DNA of 64,000 bases. Source: Thalassotalea sp. PP2-459. Its GTDB lineage: Bacteria > Pseudomonadota > Gammaproteobacteria > Enterobacterales > Alteromonadaceae. Positions within the stretch are counted from its first letter, which is position 1. Every line of letters starts with the position of its first letter. The position numbers and the translations under genes are program-made. The notes beneath the pieces are model-generated. The model was not told the origin of the DNA. It did no database searches and saw nothing but the letters and a program-made list of their open reading frames with translations. This document shows, in pieces, positions 45,365-56,127 of the stretch. Location of the stretch: contig NZ_MKQD01000011.1 in NCBI RefSeq assembly GCF_001913705.1, positions 46,896 to 110,895 of the forward strand. The letters run 5' to 3'.

Positions 45365-47716
45365 ATGGCAGTAATGAGAACCTTCTTTTATATCATTAGT
45401 TGCATAGCTTTAATTGGCTGTGGTGGTGGAGATGGAGGACTTAGCCAAGACGGCCCTTCTGATCCAACTACGCCTGAACCAATCACTATTTCACTAAGCT
45501 TATCAAGCACAGAAGAGGTCTCAAAAGACTCGCCTGTAGATGTTATTGCAACGGTAAAGCAAGGGAATGCCCCAGTTTCAGGAAAGTCAGTGACTTTTAG
45601 TTTAGATCTAACGGATGATGAGATAGCTTATTTTGATGGCAATGGAGTGAGCGCAACTAACAGTGATGGTATTGCCAAAGTAACTTTGTATGCTGGTACA
45701 AGTGAAGGTGGCGGCGAAATTTCAGCCTCATTGTCTACTGGTGAAGAGTCAGAGCCAATAGGTTTTAATAGTGCTGGTGATGGTAATGTTGTAACAGGAC
45801 CACAAGTAAGCGAAATTTTACTTTATGCTAGCAACCAACAGTTGTCATCAAGTGGTGCTCAAGGTGTGTTATTAACTGCAATCGCCAAGAATAGTAATAA
45901 TGTTTTACTTTCTGGTATCGATATCTCTTTTGTTTCACAACCTTCGGGTTCAATACTTATTCCTAGTTCTGAGGATGGCGTACCAAGTTCAACCACGAAC
46001 GCTAATGGCCAAGCGACGGCTATATTAACCACAGTAGGTAATCCTGAAAATAGAACAATTGTTGTAACTGCTAGTAATGGCGATATTAGTGATGATGTCA
46101 ATGTGTATGTTGTTGGTACTGAAGTTCAATTAACCGGTTCCTCTTCTTTAGCATTGGATGATGCTAGTTCGTTTAGTATTAACGTACTTGATTCTGACAG
46201 TCGTGGTGTAGCCGATGTTGAAGTTGCCCTAACGTTAGCAAATACACCAACAGGCGGTGTTGCATCATTAGAACTTCCAGCAAGTGTTACTACTGATGCT
46301 CAAGGAAAAGCGTTTGTTAATGTAACAGGCCGAACAGGTGGTACTAATGCGATTATTGCAACCGCTTTAGGTGCTACAGCTTCTAAAAATGTTTCTGTGC
46401 AGGCCGATTCCTTTACTTTTACTCGCTTTAATAATGGTGATGGGCAAGATGTCGACCCTTCAGCCGGTACCGACACTCCTGACGTTTTATTATCAGATAC
46501 TGCAACGGTGACACTTGACTGGAAACGTTCTGGTGCCCCTGTGGCAGATGGTACCAAAGTTGAGTTTTCTACAACCCGTGGTAGCTTAGCTTCATCATCA
46601 GGTGTTATTGCTAATGGACAAGTTTCTGCTTCGTTAACATCAAGTGATGCAGGCAAGGCAATTGTCACCTTTACTGGAACAGATGATAACGTTGAAATTT
46701 CTAATCAACTTGAGTTTGAGTTTATTGCCGAAACCGTTGAACGAATTGTCGCTCAAGCTTCGCCGAATTCTATAGGACCTGATGAACAAACGTCGACTAT
46801 TTCAGTTGTTGCAAGAGATGCTAATGGCAACTTAGTGAAGAACAAAACCATTGTGTTTAACCTAAGTGATGTAACCGGCGGCAGTATTTTCCCCGCTGAG
46901 GCGGTGACTGATAGTAACGGTAGTGCATCAACGGTTTACACTTCAAATACGGTGTCAGCTCAAGATGGTATTGAAATTAGTGCTACGGTAAAAGATCAAC
47001 CATCGGTGACTGATACAGTAACGATGACCGTTGCAGACAGAGAGCTGTTTATTGCTGTTGGTACGGGCAATGAAATAGAAGATAACGATACAACCTATAC
47101 CAAACGTTTTGTCGCTTTCGTTACTGATGCTGACTCAAACCCTGTAGTAGGTCAAAAAGTGACAGTATCTTCAGTACCCGATGCTTATTACAAAGGCCGT
47201 TGGGTACCATTTTTCGTAGGTGGTGAATTCCAAGTTTGGACAACCGCAGGCGAGTCTGGGGCTGCGCATGCTGCAAGTGCACATGACAGAGATACCGCAA
47301 CCTACTTACAAGATACACCACCAATACGTTGTAATAATGAAGATATTAATTTAGATGGCATACTGGATCCAGGTGAAGATACCAATAATAGCGGCACATT
47401 AACGCCTGGTAATGTAATTTCTTCATTGCTAACTGTAACAGTTGAAGATGATAATACTGTACCTGTTGAAGCGGTAACTGATAGTGAAGGTAAAGTGCTA
47501 ATTGATTTAGTGTATGCACAAAGTTATGGTAGTTGGGTAGATATTAACTTGATTGTTTCTGCGAAAGTTGCAGGTACTGAAAGTCATGTGATGACAACCT
47601 ATACCTTGCCTAATTCTGCTGATGATGTGAACGATGAAGATATTTCACCACCTACTGCTAGTATTGGTATGAGCGGTCCCTTTGGTGAACACTTTTCGTG
47701 TGACGGTATTCAGTAA
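45365..47716 (+). CDS. Ig-like (Big_1/invasin-type) repeat lipoprotein
   Basis: 783-aa probable surface lipoprotein. The signal peptide ends LIGC with the lipid Cys at C19, then a Gly-rich linker. From about residue 38 to 590 come five or so bacterial Ig-like repeats, each with a pattern of '...D.NG.A...' (e.g. NSDGIAKVTL, NANGQATAIL, DAQGKAFVNV, DSNGSASTVY). Around residue 658 the segment DINLDGILDPGEDTNNSG resembles a calcium-binding loop. A role in adhesion or surface structure is inferred. AGGGAG ribosome site. A strong terminator follows; no partner gene is adjacent. Confidence 0.82.
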   Translation: MAVMRTFFYIISCIALIGCGGGDGGLSQDGPSDPTTPEPITISLSLSSTEEVSKDSPVDVIATVKQGNAPVSGKSVTFSLDLTDDEIAYFDGNGVSATNSDGIAKVTLYAGTSEGGGEISASLSTGEESEPIGFNSAGDGNVVTGPQVSEILLYASNQQLSSSGAQGVLLTAIAKNSNNVLLSGIDISFVSQPSGSILIPSSEDGVPSSTTNANGQATAILTTVGNPENRTIVVTASNGDISDDVNVYVVGTEVQLTGSSSLALDDASSFSINVLDSDSRGVADVEVALTLANTPTGGVASLELPASVTTDAQGKAFVNVTGRTGGTNAIIATALGATASKNVSVQADSFTFTRFNNGDGQDVDPSAGTDTPDVLLSDTATVTLDWKRSGAPVADGTKVEFSTTRGSLASSSGVIANGQVSASLTSSDAGKAIVTFTGTDDNVEISNQLEFEFIAETVERIVAQASPNSIGPDEQTSTISVVARDANGNLVKNKTIVFNLSDVTGGSIFPAEAVTDSNGSASTVYTSNTVSAQDGIEISATVKDQPSVTDTVTMTVADRELFIAVGTGNEIEDNDTTYTKRFVAFVTDADSNPVVGQKVTVSSVPDAYYKGRWVPFFVGGEFQVWTTAGESGAAHAASAHDRDTATYLQDTPPIRCNNEDINLDGILDPGEDTNNSGTLTPGNVISSLLTVTVEDDNTVPVEAVTDSEGKVLIDLVYAQSYGSWVDINLIVSAKVAGTESHVMTTYTLPNSADDVNDEDISPPTASIGMSGPFGEHFSCDGIQ

Positions 47717-47730
47717 ATTATGTTAAGTAT

Positions 47731-47758
47731 AAAAAAAGCCGCAATGCGGCTTTTTTTT
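47731..47758. terminator. Bidirectional terminator
   Basis: A GC-rich stem (agccgc / gcggct) with A run before and eight T after, shared by the convergent Ig-repeat lipoprotein and ureohydrolase genes. Confidence 0.92.
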
Positions 47759-47794
47759 ATGGGAATTGATTTTATTCTCATTAATGTAATGAGC

Positions 47795-48898
47795 TTATCG
47801 CCCCATTGCTTCAATAAGCACGGCAGAGATATCTGCGCCATGTTTTAAGGTTGTTTGCGCACTGGCACTGCCTTGTCCGGTACTGTCGGTAAACGGCGCT
47901 ATTTCCATCATATCTGCGCCCGTAACCGGAAATTGTTCAGCAAGCGTTGTTAAAATGTTAATGGCTTGTTCCGGTGATAAACCATCAGGTTCAGGTGTAC
48001 CTGTTGCTGCTGCAAATGATTGATCTAATGCATCAATATCAAAACTTACGTAAAGTTCTTCTATTTTTTCAGCTTTAAGATGAGCAATAATATCAGCTAG
48101 TACAGCATCAACACCGCGTTCGATTATTTCATGCGCCCAGTGTTGCTGTACGCCAAAGGTTGATTCCCAATGTGACTTTGGTTTGCCGCTAGAGCGTATG
48201 CCTAATTGAATGAGGTGGCTAGGATCGTGTAAGTCTTTCAAGATATGGGTACACCATGAACCAAAACATAAGTCGATACCAAGCCTTTCTACGAGTAAAT
48301 CGGTATGTGCATCAAAGTGAATAATAGCGGCACGTTTGCCTTGTTTTTTCTTCGCTTGCAAATAAGCTTTGGTTAATGGATAACTGTTTGAATGATCCCC
48401 ACCGATACCAAAAATACCTTTTTCAGGGTAAATGGCGTAAAAATCATGTAAAACATCTTCGGTAATTGTTAATGGACTTACCGCTAATGGGCTATGTTCG
48501 TCATTGTAAAGCGCTTTACGACAATTGGTAATAGTCCCTTCATTTAAATATTTATCGTGCAACAGGTGAGGTATCACGCGCACATCCCCTAAATCAAAAC
48601 TAACCGACTCAGGGTGATGTTCAAGTAATGCTGAGCGCACAAATAATGGCCCCCAGTTTGCTCCACGTAAAATGCCACCACCGCAATCAGAGGCAATGCC
48701 AAGTACAACAGCTTTGCTTGCTGTTGAAAGCTCTTCTAAACTTTCTTGCCATTTTTGATCGATGTTTTCGGTCGTACCAAAGAGTTTTTTGTGGAGCTGT
48801 TCTTTGCGCTCTTTTGCAGTATTAACCGTGAAAACTCCATTTCCTGGAGGACATAAACTTTGTTGTATCTTTTGTAAAAATGCGGCATGCGTTGTCAT
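47795..48898 (-). CDS. Arginase/agmatinase/formimidoylglutamase family hydrolase
   Basis: 367-aa binuclear manganese ureohydrolase. All metal-ligand motifs are present: GIGGDHSNSYP, HFDAHTDLL and SFDIDALDQS, with the late MEIAPFTD. The extra N-terminal 90 residues and TGTPEPDGLS region are compatible with the hutG-like branch, but no other hut gene is nearby, so arginase, agmatinase, formimidoylglutamase or guanidine-type hydrolase activity cannot be separated by sight. It stands alone. Confidence 0.85.
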   Translation of the reverse strand: MTTHAAFLQKIQQSLCPPGNGVFTVNTAKERKEQLHKKLFGTTENIDQKWQESLEELSTASKAVVLGIASDCGGGILRGANWGPLFVRSALLEHHPESVSFDLGDVRVIPHLLHDKYLNEGTITNCRKALYNDEHSPLAVSPLTITEDVLHDFYAIYPEKGIFGIGGDHSNSYPLTKAYLQAKKKQGKRAAIIHFDAHTDLLVERLGIDLCFGSWCTHILKDLHDPSHLIQLGIRSSGKPKSHWESTFGVQQHWAHEIIERGVDAVLADIIAHLKAEKIEELYVSFDIDALDQSFAAATGTPEPDGLSPEQAINILTTLAEQFPVTGADMMEIAPFTDSTGQGSASAQTTLKHGADISAVLIEAMGR

Positions 48899-49281
48899 AT
48901 AAAATCTCTATATTTTGTCGTGATAAAAACCACGAATGAAGGTTACATTGACGATTATTTTATTATTATAGTTATCATTTAATGAAAAATTTAGCGGATT
49001 AACGCTTATCATTCGGCGAAAACTCTACTATGATTACGCCAATTTTCTCACGCTAGCATTATAAAGCAATCGTCGAGATAGGTTAATCTAAAAAAATTAT
49101 TGCTTGTAAGCTTGCTTATTTACAGATATATCTAATAGTAATTTGTAAATTTATAAATATTGTTTTCAAAATTAGCGCTGTAATTGGTTAAAATTCGCTC
49201 GCAAACCAATCAGTTAAATACGTCAAGCTAGCGCAACGATATCTGGCGCGTTACGTCAGCACATGTAGGATCAAATAGACT
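48899..49281. other. Intergenic region between divergent ureohydrolase and topA
   Basis: 383 bp of AT-rich DNA between the divergent starts. It must hold promoters for both genes. I see several TTG/TATAAT-like fragments but none that stands out, and no gene, RNA gene or long repeat. Confidence 0.5.
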
Positions 49282-51924
49282 ATGTCGAAATCTCTGGTAA
49301 TTGTCGAATCACCGGCTAAAGCCAAGACAATTAACAAATACCTTGGAAAAAACTTCGTCGTAAAATCTAGCGTCGGTCATATTCGTGACCTTCCAACAGG
49401 TAGTACTGGGAAGAAAGCAGCCACTAAATCTCCGGCTGAAGTAAGAAAAATGTCTCCTGAACAAAAGGCCAAATATAAGGCGAAACGAGACCGTCAAGCA
49501 TTAGTTAATCGCATGGGTATTGACCCAGATAAAGACTGGAAGGCTGATTATCAAATTCTTCCAGGTAAAGAAAAAGTAGTAAGTGAGTTACAGAAACTTG
49601 CTGCCAATGCCGATACTATCTATCTCGCAACCGATTTGGATCGCGAGGGAGAAGCGATTGCATGGCATTTAAAAGAGATTATTGGTGGTGAAGACAGTAA
49701 ATTTAAACGTGTAGTGTTTAATGAAATCACTGAAAATGCTATCCAACAGGCTTTCTCTGCCCCCAGTATTTTAAGTATGCCAGGGGTTAACGCTCAACAA
49801 GCACGCCGCTTTTTAGATCGTGTTGTTGGCTTTATGGTTAGTCCACTACTTTGGAAGAAAGTCGCCCGTGGTTTATCTGCTGGTCGCGTACAATCTGTTG
49901 CTGTTAAACTTGTAGTGGAAAAAGAACGCGAGATAAAAGCTTTTAATCCTAAAGAATATTGGGAGATAAATGCCCACACTAAAACACAGCAAAAAGAAGC
50001 GCTGGTATTAGGCGTAACGCATCACTTAGGCAAAACGTTTAGTGCGACTAATGAACAACAGGCGATGCAAGCTGTTTCTGTACTTGAAAATGCTCCATAT
50101 CAAGTGGCTAAACGTGAAGATAAACCATCGAAAAGTTCGCCTTCTGCACCTTTTATAACATCAACACTACAGCAAGCGGCAAGTACCCGTCTTGGTTTCG
50201 GTGTAAAACGCACTATGAGCCTAGCTCAACGGTTATATGAAGCAGGTCATATTACCTATATGCGTACAGATTCAACGAATTTGAGTAAAGATGCTGTTGA
50301 TATGTGTCGTGATTACGTACGTAAATCATTTGGTGATAGCTATTTACCAGAAAGTCCTCGTACATATGGCAGTAAAGCGAATTCTCAAGAGGCTCATGAA
50401 GCGATACGCCCATCAAATGTGAAGTTAGAAGCTGCATTATTAGAAGGTGTAGATGCTGATTGTAAAAAGCTATATGAATTAATTTGGCGTCAATTTGTCG
50501 CATGTCAAATGACCGCTGCACGTTATACCGTAAGTACGTTAACGATTTCAGCCGCAGATTATGACTTAAAAGCAAAAGGTCGCGTAATGCAGTTTGATGG
50601 TTGGACGAAAGTACACCCACAATTATCAAAAGGTGATAAAGACACACATTTACCTGATTTAGCTGTCGGTGATAACTTAACATTAGAAAAGTTAGACCCC
50701 AGTCAACATTTTACTAAGCCACCAGCTAGGTTTGGTGAAGCGTCGTTAGTTAAAGAGTTAGAGAAACGTTCTATTGGTCGTCCATCAACTTATGCCTCTA
50801 TCATTTCTACTATACAAGATCGCGGCTATGTACGTTTAGAGAAGAAGCGTTTTTATGCCGAAAAAATGGGTGAAATTGTCACTGACAGCCTTTCAGCAAG
50901 TTTTAATAATTTAATGAGTTATAACTTTACGGCTGAAATGGAAAAAGAGCTTGATGAAATTGCCGAAGGTAAATTGCCCTGGAAAGATGTATTGGATGAG
51001 TTTTATAAAAACTTTACCCAACAGTTACAGTTAGCTGATAAACCTACAGATGAAGGTGGTATGCGTGCTAATGAACCTATTTTAACGGATATTGACTGCC
51101 CAACCTGTGGTAGGAAAATGGGTATTAGAACGGCATCAACAGGGGTGTTTCTTGGATGTTCTGGCTATGCATTGCCGCCAAAAGAGCGTTGCACAACAAC
51201 CATGAATTTAACGCCAGGTGAAGAAGCAGTTAGCGTGTTATCTGAAGATCAAGAAACAGATGCATTACGTGCGATGCATCGCTGTCCTAAGTGCGATACT
51301 GCAATGGATAGTTATTTGATTGATGAAAAACGTAAATTACACGTTTGTGGTAATAACCCGGTTTGTGATGGTGTGGAACTTGAGCAAGGTACGTTTAAAA
51401 TTAAGGGATATGATGGTCCTGTTTTAGAATGTGACCGATGCCAAAGCGATATGGAATTAAAAAATGGTCGATTTGGCAAATATTTCGACTGTACCAATAG
51501 TGAATGTAAAAATACACGTAAATTATTAGCTAATGGTGAAGCTGCGCCACCTAAAGAAGATCCAGTGCAATTACCTGAGTTACCTTGTGAAAAGTCAGAT
51601 GCCCATTTTGTATTACGCGATGGCGCAGCGGGTATCTTTTTAGCTGCGAGTACGTTCCCTAAATCAAGGGAAACTCGTGCGCCAAAAGTTGCAGAGCTAA
51701 AACGTTTTCGTGATCGTATTTCACCGAAGTTTTACTATTTAGCGGACGCACCTGAAAAAGATGCTGATGGTAACTTAGCCGTTGTGCGCTATAGTCGAAA
51801 AAATAAGTCGCAATATGTAATGACTGAAATCGACGGAAAAGCAACAGGGTGGACAGCGACATACCAAGACGGTAAATGGCAAGAAACTCAAGCGAAGAAA
51901 AAAGCGACGCGTAAGAAAAAATAA
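49282..51924 (+). CDS. topA: DNA topoisomerase I
   Basis: 880-aa type IA topoisomerase that relaxes negative supercoils. N-terminal Toprim ([23 protein letters not shown]), active-site Y326 in ITYMRTDST, and [10 protein letters not shown]. The C-terminal third has zinc-ribbon repeats beginning CPTC (about residue 607), CPKC (about 671) and CDRC (about 717), then a cysteine-poor final ribbon and a basic tail (KKKATRKKK). Length and layout match gammaproteobacterial TopA. Monocistronic, ended by a strong terminator. Confidence 0.98.
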   Translation: MSKSLVIVESPAKAKTINKYLGKNFVVKSSVGHIRDLPTGSTGKKAATKSPAEVRKMSPEQKAKYKAKRDRQALVNRMGIDPDKDWKADYQILPGKEKVVSELQKLAANADTIYLATDLDREGEAIAWHLKEIIGGEDSKFKRVVFNEITENAIQQAFSAPSILSMPGVNAQQARRFLDRVVGFMVSPLLWKKVARGLSAGRVQSVAVKLVVEKEREIKAFNPKEYWEINAHTKTQQKEALVLGVTHHLGKTFSATNEQQAMQAVSVLENAPYQVAKREDKPSKSSPSAPFITSTLQQAASTRLGFGVKRTMSLAQRLYEAGHITYMRTDSTNLSKDAVDMCRDYVRKSFGDSYLPESPRTYGSKANSQEAHEAIRPSNVKLEAALLEGVDADCKKLYELIWRQFVACQMTAARYTVSTLTISAADYDLKAKGRVMQFDGWTKVHPQLSKGDKDTHLPDLAVGDNLTLEKLDPSQHFTKPPARFGEASLVKELEKRSIGRPSTYASIISTIQDRGYVRLEKKRFYAEKMGEIVTDSLSASFNNLMSYNFTAEMEKELDEIAEGKLPWKDVLDEFYKNFTQQLQLADKPTDEGGMRANEPILTDIDCPTCGRKMGIRTASTGVFLGCSGYALPPKERCTTTMNLTPGEEAVSVLSEDQETDALRAMHRCPKCDTAMDSYLIDEKRKLHVCGNNPVCDGVELEQGTFKIKGYDGPVLECDRCQSDMELKNGRFGKYFDCTNSECKNTRKLLANGEAAPPKEDPVQLPELPCEKSDAHFVLRDGAAGIFLAASTFPKSRETRAPKVAELKRFRDRISPKFYYLADAPEKDADGNLAVVRYSRKNKSQYVMTEIDGKATGWTATYQDGKWQETQAKKKATRKKK

Positions 51925-51950
51925 GCACTTTAATTTGTCAGTTTATTGAT

Positions 51951-51977
51951 AAAAAGCACTCAATGAGTGCTTTTTTT
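51951..51977 (+). terminator. Rho-independent terminator after topA
   Basis: Stem aaaaagcact / agtgcttttt, 5-nt loop, ending in a T run of seven. Near-symmetric, so it may also serve the convergent gene at 52003. Confidence 0.9.
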
Positions 51978-52002
51978 ACGCTGGCAATATGTTTTAATGC
52001 CG

Positions 52003-52374
52003 TTAGTCATCTAACCATTCAAGTTCATCGATGACTTTTCTTGCTTCTAAAACGGTACAGTCTGTTTTAGCCATTAATTCATTGACGGTGATGCCATCAT
52101 TTTTTTTGGCAATTGCTAATAATATTTCATGGCTGAGTTTATCGGTTTCTAGTCTTAACTTTTTTGCTAGCCAAAGCCACGAATTTTCTCCTGAATTTTC
52201 GATGAACAATACCACGTCATTCAGTTGCTCAGCGGTGCCTGTTAACTGCCAATTTCGAGAGCGACCCACTCTGTTTAGTTGACATCCTATTGCTCTTATT
52301 TCAGCTTTTAAGGCAAACGCGCGCATTGTGCGTCGTAAAAAGGAAGGAAGCGTTATGGTGGTGGTGCGGATCAT
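52003..52374 (-). CDS. Ribosome recycling factor-like small protein (RRF_GI type)
   Basis: 123-aa protein. The N-terminus (ITLPSFLRRTMRAFALKAEIRAIGCQL then RVGRSRNWQLTG) and the C-terminal helix-turn-helix-like VNELMAKTDCTVLEARKVIDELEW resemble the small 'ribosome recycling factor' family PF12614 of Vibrio and Alteromonadales, as I recall it. It is unrelated in length to the true Frr. Function is unproven. It lies convergent to topA. Confidence 0.6.
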   Translation of the reverse strand: MIRTTTITLPSFLRRTMRAFALKAEIRAIGCQLNRVGRSRNWQLTGTAEQLNDVVLFIENSGENSWLWLAKKLRLETDKLSHEILLAIAKKNDGITVNELMAKTDCTVLEARKVIDELEWLDD

Positions 52375-52445
52375 AAAGTGATAATTAACATCAAGTTTAA
52401 TGGATTTATTCTAATAACTTATCGAGGCGATGACAAATATTTACA

Positions 52446-53195
52446 TTATCTACCCCCTGCAAGATCCAAGTGGCTACCCGTACAATAGGATGCTTTTTCG
52501 GAGAGTAACCAACAAATAGCATGGGCAATCTCATCAACTTGCCCACCACGTTTCATAGGCAAGTTAGGTGATAACCTATCCACTCTATTAGGTTCTCCGC
52601 CTTGGGCATGAATATCAGTATAAATCAATCCAGGTCTAACACTATTAACACGTATGCCTGCATCAGCCACTTCTAATGAAAGACCTGTTGTTAATGTGTC
52701 GATGGCTCCTTTACTTGCTGCATAATCAATATACTCATGAGGAGCGCCTAAACGAGCAGCAGCCGAAGATACATTGACAATCGCGCCACCATTACCACCA
52801 TGCTTAGTTGACATACGCTTAACCGCCTCGCGGCAACATAAAAAATAACCGGTCACATTGGTAGTAAGCACCTTGTTGATGCGCTCTGCTGTCATATTTT
52901 CTATAGAGGACTGTGTGAAAAGTGTGCCTGCATTGTTAACGAGTTGCGTGAATGTGCCGTCAAGCTGGTCGATGTAGTCAAAAAGTACTTTGATGCCGTG
53001 TTCATTTGACACATCGGCTTGTAAGGCGCTAGCTCTACCACCACGGGCTACAATTTCATCAACAACGTTATTTGCTGCTTGTTGATTGGTTAAATAGTTA
53101 ACGATAATCAAAACATTCGGCGAAGCTAGCATTTTTGCTGTTGCTGCACCAATACCTCTGCTGGCGCCGGTAATCAAAGCGATAGTATTGTTCAT
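52446..53195 (-). CDS. Short-chain dehydrogenase/reductase
   Basis: 249-aa classical SDR: TGASRGIGAAT (NAD(P) binding), NNAGTL, catalytic Ser in VNVSSAAARL and YAASKGAID with Tyr and Lys. It looks like a glucose/3-oxoacyl-type reductase, but the substrate is unknown. The frame continues to 53258, yet MNNTIALITGAS at 53195 is the natural start. It is divergent from azlC with 77 bp between starts. Confidence 0.85.
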   Translation of the reverse strand: MNNTIALITGASRGIGAATAKMLASPNVLIIVNYLTNQQAANNVVDEIVARGGRASALQADVSNEHGIKVLFDYIDQLDGTFTQLVNNAGTLFTQSSIENMTAERINKVLTTNVTGYFLCCREAVKRMSTKHGGNGGAIVNVSSAAARLGAPHEYIDYAASKGAIDTLTTGLSLEVADAGIRVNSVRPGLIYTDIHAQGGEPNRVDRLSPNLPMKRGGQVDEIAHAICWLLSEKASYCTGSHLDLAGGR

Positions 53196-53272
53196 CAATT
53201 TTTGACTTAATTTATGAAAAGATGCTGTATCATAACAATAATCAGAAATACTAAACATCTCATTGTAAACTA

Positions 53273-53995
53273 ATGCAAAACATCAAAAAGAAATACCTTC
53301 TAAAAGGTTTGCTAGATATGATGCCGTTGAATTTAGCGGTATTACCCTGGGGGATCTTGTGCGGTTCGTTAGCGATACAACGTGATTTTACCGTTCTTGA
53401 AGCGTTGCTAATGCCTTTAATTGTTTTTGCTGGTGCTGCGCAATTAGTCTCTATCGAGTTAATCGCTGGAAATGCGTCTTTGGCAACCATATTATTAACA
53501 ACGTTTATTATTAGCTCACGGCATTTTCTTTACGGGCTTGCCTTACGGAATAAACTAAAGCATTTACCTAAACGTTGGCGTTTACCCTTAGGTTTTTTAC
53601 TCACTGATGAGTTATTTGCTTTCTCTGGGCGAAAGCAGGCTTATAGGAATAATAATCGCCTATATTATGCTTTATCTGCTGGAGGAAGCTTTTATATTAC
53701 TTGGTTTATTTGGAACCTTATTGGTGTAATGGCGGGAAGCTTTTTACCCGATTTAACCGAATTAGGGTTAGATTTTGCGATAGCAGTTACCTTTATTGCG
53801 TTGGTTGTTCCAGGCATTAAAAACTTTTCAATATTAATTACGGTAGTTGTATCTGGCGTACTCGCTATTATTTTTCAGTTATGGCATTGGCAGGTGGGGC
53901 TTGTTTTATCTGCGCTAGGTGGGATGTTTGCTGGTTATACTGTCTCTCAATATCAAACTAGGTTACGTAAAGTTTATCAAGGAGTAGAGAAATGA
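53273..53995 (+). CDS. azlC: AzlC family branched-chain amino acid exporter, large subunit
   Basis: 240-aa membrane protein with about seven segments. LPWGILCGSLA, MPLIVFAGAAQLVSIEL, SSRHFLYGLAL and LTDELFAFS are typical of AzlC, the large subunit of a two-part exporter of branched-chain amino acids (Bacillus) or valine (E. coli YgaZ). Its stop overlaps the azlD start by 4 bp. Confidence 0.93.
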   Translation: MQNIKKKYLLKGLLDMMPLNLAVLPWGILCGSLAIQRDFTVLEALLMPLIVFAGAAQLVSIELIAGNASLATILLTTFIISSRHFLYGLALRNKLKHLPKRWRLPLGFLLTDELFAFSGRKQAYRNNNRLYYALSAGGSFYITWFIWNLIGVMAGSFLPDLTELGLDFAIAVTFIALVVPGIKNFSILITVVVSGVLAIIFQLWHWQVGLVLSALGGMFAGYTVSQYQTRLRKVYQGVEK

Positions 53996-54303
53996 CGTTA
54001 CTTATTATTGTATTGATGGCAATGATTACGTTTTTATCAAGATATCTTTTTTTGCATCCTAGTCTACCGTTAAAGTTAAGTCCGAGAGTAGGACATTTCC
54101 TAAGTTTTAGTGCACCAGCGGTGCTAACAGCTATATGGGTACCGATTATTTTTATTAGGGATGAGCAGTTAGCACTATCTGTCAATAATCCGTATCTAAT
54201 TGCGGGAATTACTTCCATTCTTTGCGCCTACCGTTTTAAAAGTATCTACCTAACTCTTGGGATTAGTTGTTGTATGTTTATGCTGATAAAGTTCTATTTC
54301 TAG
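53992..54303 (+). CDS. azlD: AzlD family branched-chain amino acid exporter, small subunit
   Basis: 103-aa protein with four hydrophobic segments; MITFLSRYLFLHP near the start and FLSFSAPAVLTAIWVPIIF are AzlD/YgaH features. Translationally coupled to azlC by an ATGA overlap. The two work as one exporter in the inner membrane. Confidence 0.92.
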   Translation: MTLLIIVLMAMITFLSRYLFLHPSLPLKLSPRVGHFLSFSAPAVLTAIWVPIIFIRDEQLALSVNNPYLIAGITSILCAYRFKSIYLTLGISCCMFMLIKFYF

Positions 54304-54355
54304 TCAACACTATCGCCTAGGTTTTCCCTTAAAAAGCTGTTTACTGTGATGGTTC

Positions 54356-55450
54356 TTAGATCATTTGATGTTTCGCAATAACCGGATTCGCATACATTTG
54401 AATCAGTAACGATTTTTCTTGAGAACTAAGGTTTTCAAAGCGAGCTGTTAAATTCTCTAGTGCGCACAGGTCACCTGATTGGAGGTACTCGTATGCATTT
54501 TTATTACTGGAAAACACATGATAATTACCGATGATCTGTTGATCAATCGCTGCTGCGATAGCTTTACTGTCAATGTAATCACCTTGAATTGCTTCACCAA
54601 ACGCTAAATGAACATGACCTTTATGACCAACAATACCTTGCGTAATGCTGTGTAAGTCTTCGTGCTCTTGCTTCTCATAGCTGCCTTCTGTTTGCATCTT
54701 TGCTAACTCTTTCGCTTTATGTTGATCACAGGGATCAAATTCGTAAGAAATTGATACGGGAATAATATTTAATTGTTCAAGGTAGTCAGCAATGCTTTGA
54801 TCTTTGGACTTATTGAGTAATAACATCGAAATTAATGCTGCATTTGTTTTATCAATACCATCCTTAGCACGACCTTCTTTTTGTGCAATCCAAATATTTT
54901 GTTTTTTATCAGTAAGACTATGCAGTATATAAGCAGATAATTGCTTGGAAGCGGTTAACATAGCACGTTTGGTTTTTTCATTACGTTTAACAATAAAACT
55001 TTTATTGATCCGCATTAAGTCTGCAACCCATTGTTTACTTAATAAGTTATCGCCTACAGCAGCTTCAACGGTTGAACAATTATTATCATGTAATACATAA
55101 TTAATTAAAGCGACATCTAACACGATGTCTCGGTGATTACTAATAAATAAGCATGGCTTGTTTGTAGGAATGTTCGCTAAACCACTATGCGTTAAAGAGG
55201 TGATAGTGCTTTTTACCAACGCGTTTAAAAATCGCGAAACATAACGTTGAATGTCATCCACGCAATTAAATTTACGAGCCTTCTGTTTTATTTTAAACTT
55301 CACAATCAGTCGAGCAAATGCCGGAAAGGTAGAAAATGTTTTAGGTAATGAAAACACAGCTATGGCATCGATAAACTCTTGTTCTGCAATTAAAGAATGT
55401 ACTACGCTTTTAACTTCACTATCGTTGTAGGGGCGAATATCGTCAAACAT
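54356..55450 (-). CDS. PlsC-type glycerolipid acyltransferase
   Basis: 364-aa protein with the acyltransferase motif I HRDIVLD (in FISNHRDIVLDVALI, about residues 100-114), the substrate-binding block FIVKRNEKTK, and WIAQKEGRAKDG (motif III equivalent). It is longer than the canonical PlsC (about 245 aa), with an extra N-terminal 75 residues and C-terminal 80 residues and no obvious membrane helix. Such proteins occur in Shewanella and Colwellia; the acyl acceptor is unknown. Confidence 0.8.
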   Translation of the reverse strand: MFDDIRPYNDSEVKSVVHSLIAEQEFIDAIAVFSLPKTFSTFPAFARLIVKFKIKQKARKFNCVDDIQRYVSRFLNALVKSTITSLTHSGLANIPTNKPCLFISNHRDIVLDVALINYVLHDNNCSTVEAAVGDNLLSKQWVADLMRINKSFIVKRNEKTKRAMLTASKQLSAYILHSLTDKKQNIWIAQKEGRAKDGIDKTNAALISMLLLNKSKDQSIADYLEQLNIIPVSISYEFDPCDQHKAKELAKMQTEGSYEKQEHEDLHSITQGIVGHKGHVHLAFGEAIQGDYIDSKAIAAAIDQQIIGNYHVFSSNKNAYEYLQSGDLCALENLTARFENLSSQEKSLLIQMYANPVIAKHQMI

Positions 55451-55523
55451 GAAAACTCAAAAAAAATAAACGTTTAGGCTGCAGAATTATAACTAAAAAT
55501 CTATGTCTAAAAAATAAAATTAC

Positions 55524-55550
55524 AAAAAAAAGCACCAATAAATGGTGCTA
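55524..55550 (-). terminator. Rho-independent terminator of the DUF3718 gene
   Basis: Minus-strand hairpin agcacca / tggtgct with a 5-nt loop followed by seven T. It lies 27 bp after the DUF3718 stop. Confidence 0.88.
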
Positions 55551-55576
55551 AGGGAATATACAAATAGGTTAGATGA

Positions 55577-55921
55577 CTAAGGAGCGGTTACATCCTTAAT
55601 TGTCACTTGCCCTTGACGGTACTTAGGGTCTAACATTCGTTGAATTTTTTCAGGTGATTTTCCATACTTTGCAACAAAGTCACTAACGGGTAAATCGTTA
55701 CAGTGTAAATTATTGTTAATATATTGACGTGAATAGCCTGACTGTTTTATCGATGTTAATAAAGCTACTCGACTGCCTTTTGCTGCAGACATACATAACG
55801 TAGTTGTAACGCTATCGTTTGCTGATACTAATGTTGCAGAGGTTAATGCTGTACTATTTGCGCTACTGTTAAATGCGATTGCAAGTGCTGCTACGGTGAT
55901 TGCTGTTGTGATTAATTTCAT
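55577..55921 (-). CDS. Secreted DUF3718 family protein
   Basis: 114-aa protein with a signal peptide (about 1-22, likely cut after NSSANS). The mature part carries LCMSAAKGSRVALLTSIKQS, then NLHCNDLPVSDFVAKYG; the two Cys residues probably form a disulphide. These blocks define DUF3718, a small periplasmic family of Alteromonadales without known function. AGGAGAG ribosome site and its own terminator. Confidence 0.85.
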   Translation of the reverse strand: MKLITTAITVAALAIAFNSSANSTALTSATLVSANDSVTTTLCMSAAKGSRVALLTSIKQSGYSRQYINNNLHCNDLPVSDFVAKYGKSPEKIQRMLDPKYRQGQVTIKDVTAP

Positions 55922-56127
55922 TCTAACTCTCCTGTTTCATGATTCAGTAAACCTATTGCAGTGAAAGTGCCAATGTTTAAAAGTGATTTAAAAACAGATG
56001 CTTATAAGTTTTTCTTGTGTTTTCTCGTTATTTAAAAACGACATTAATTTTTAATTGTTGGTGAAATAAACTAAAAAGTAGTTAAATTTTCATAAGTATA
56101 AAGTCATCGAATGAATGAGGGGATATT

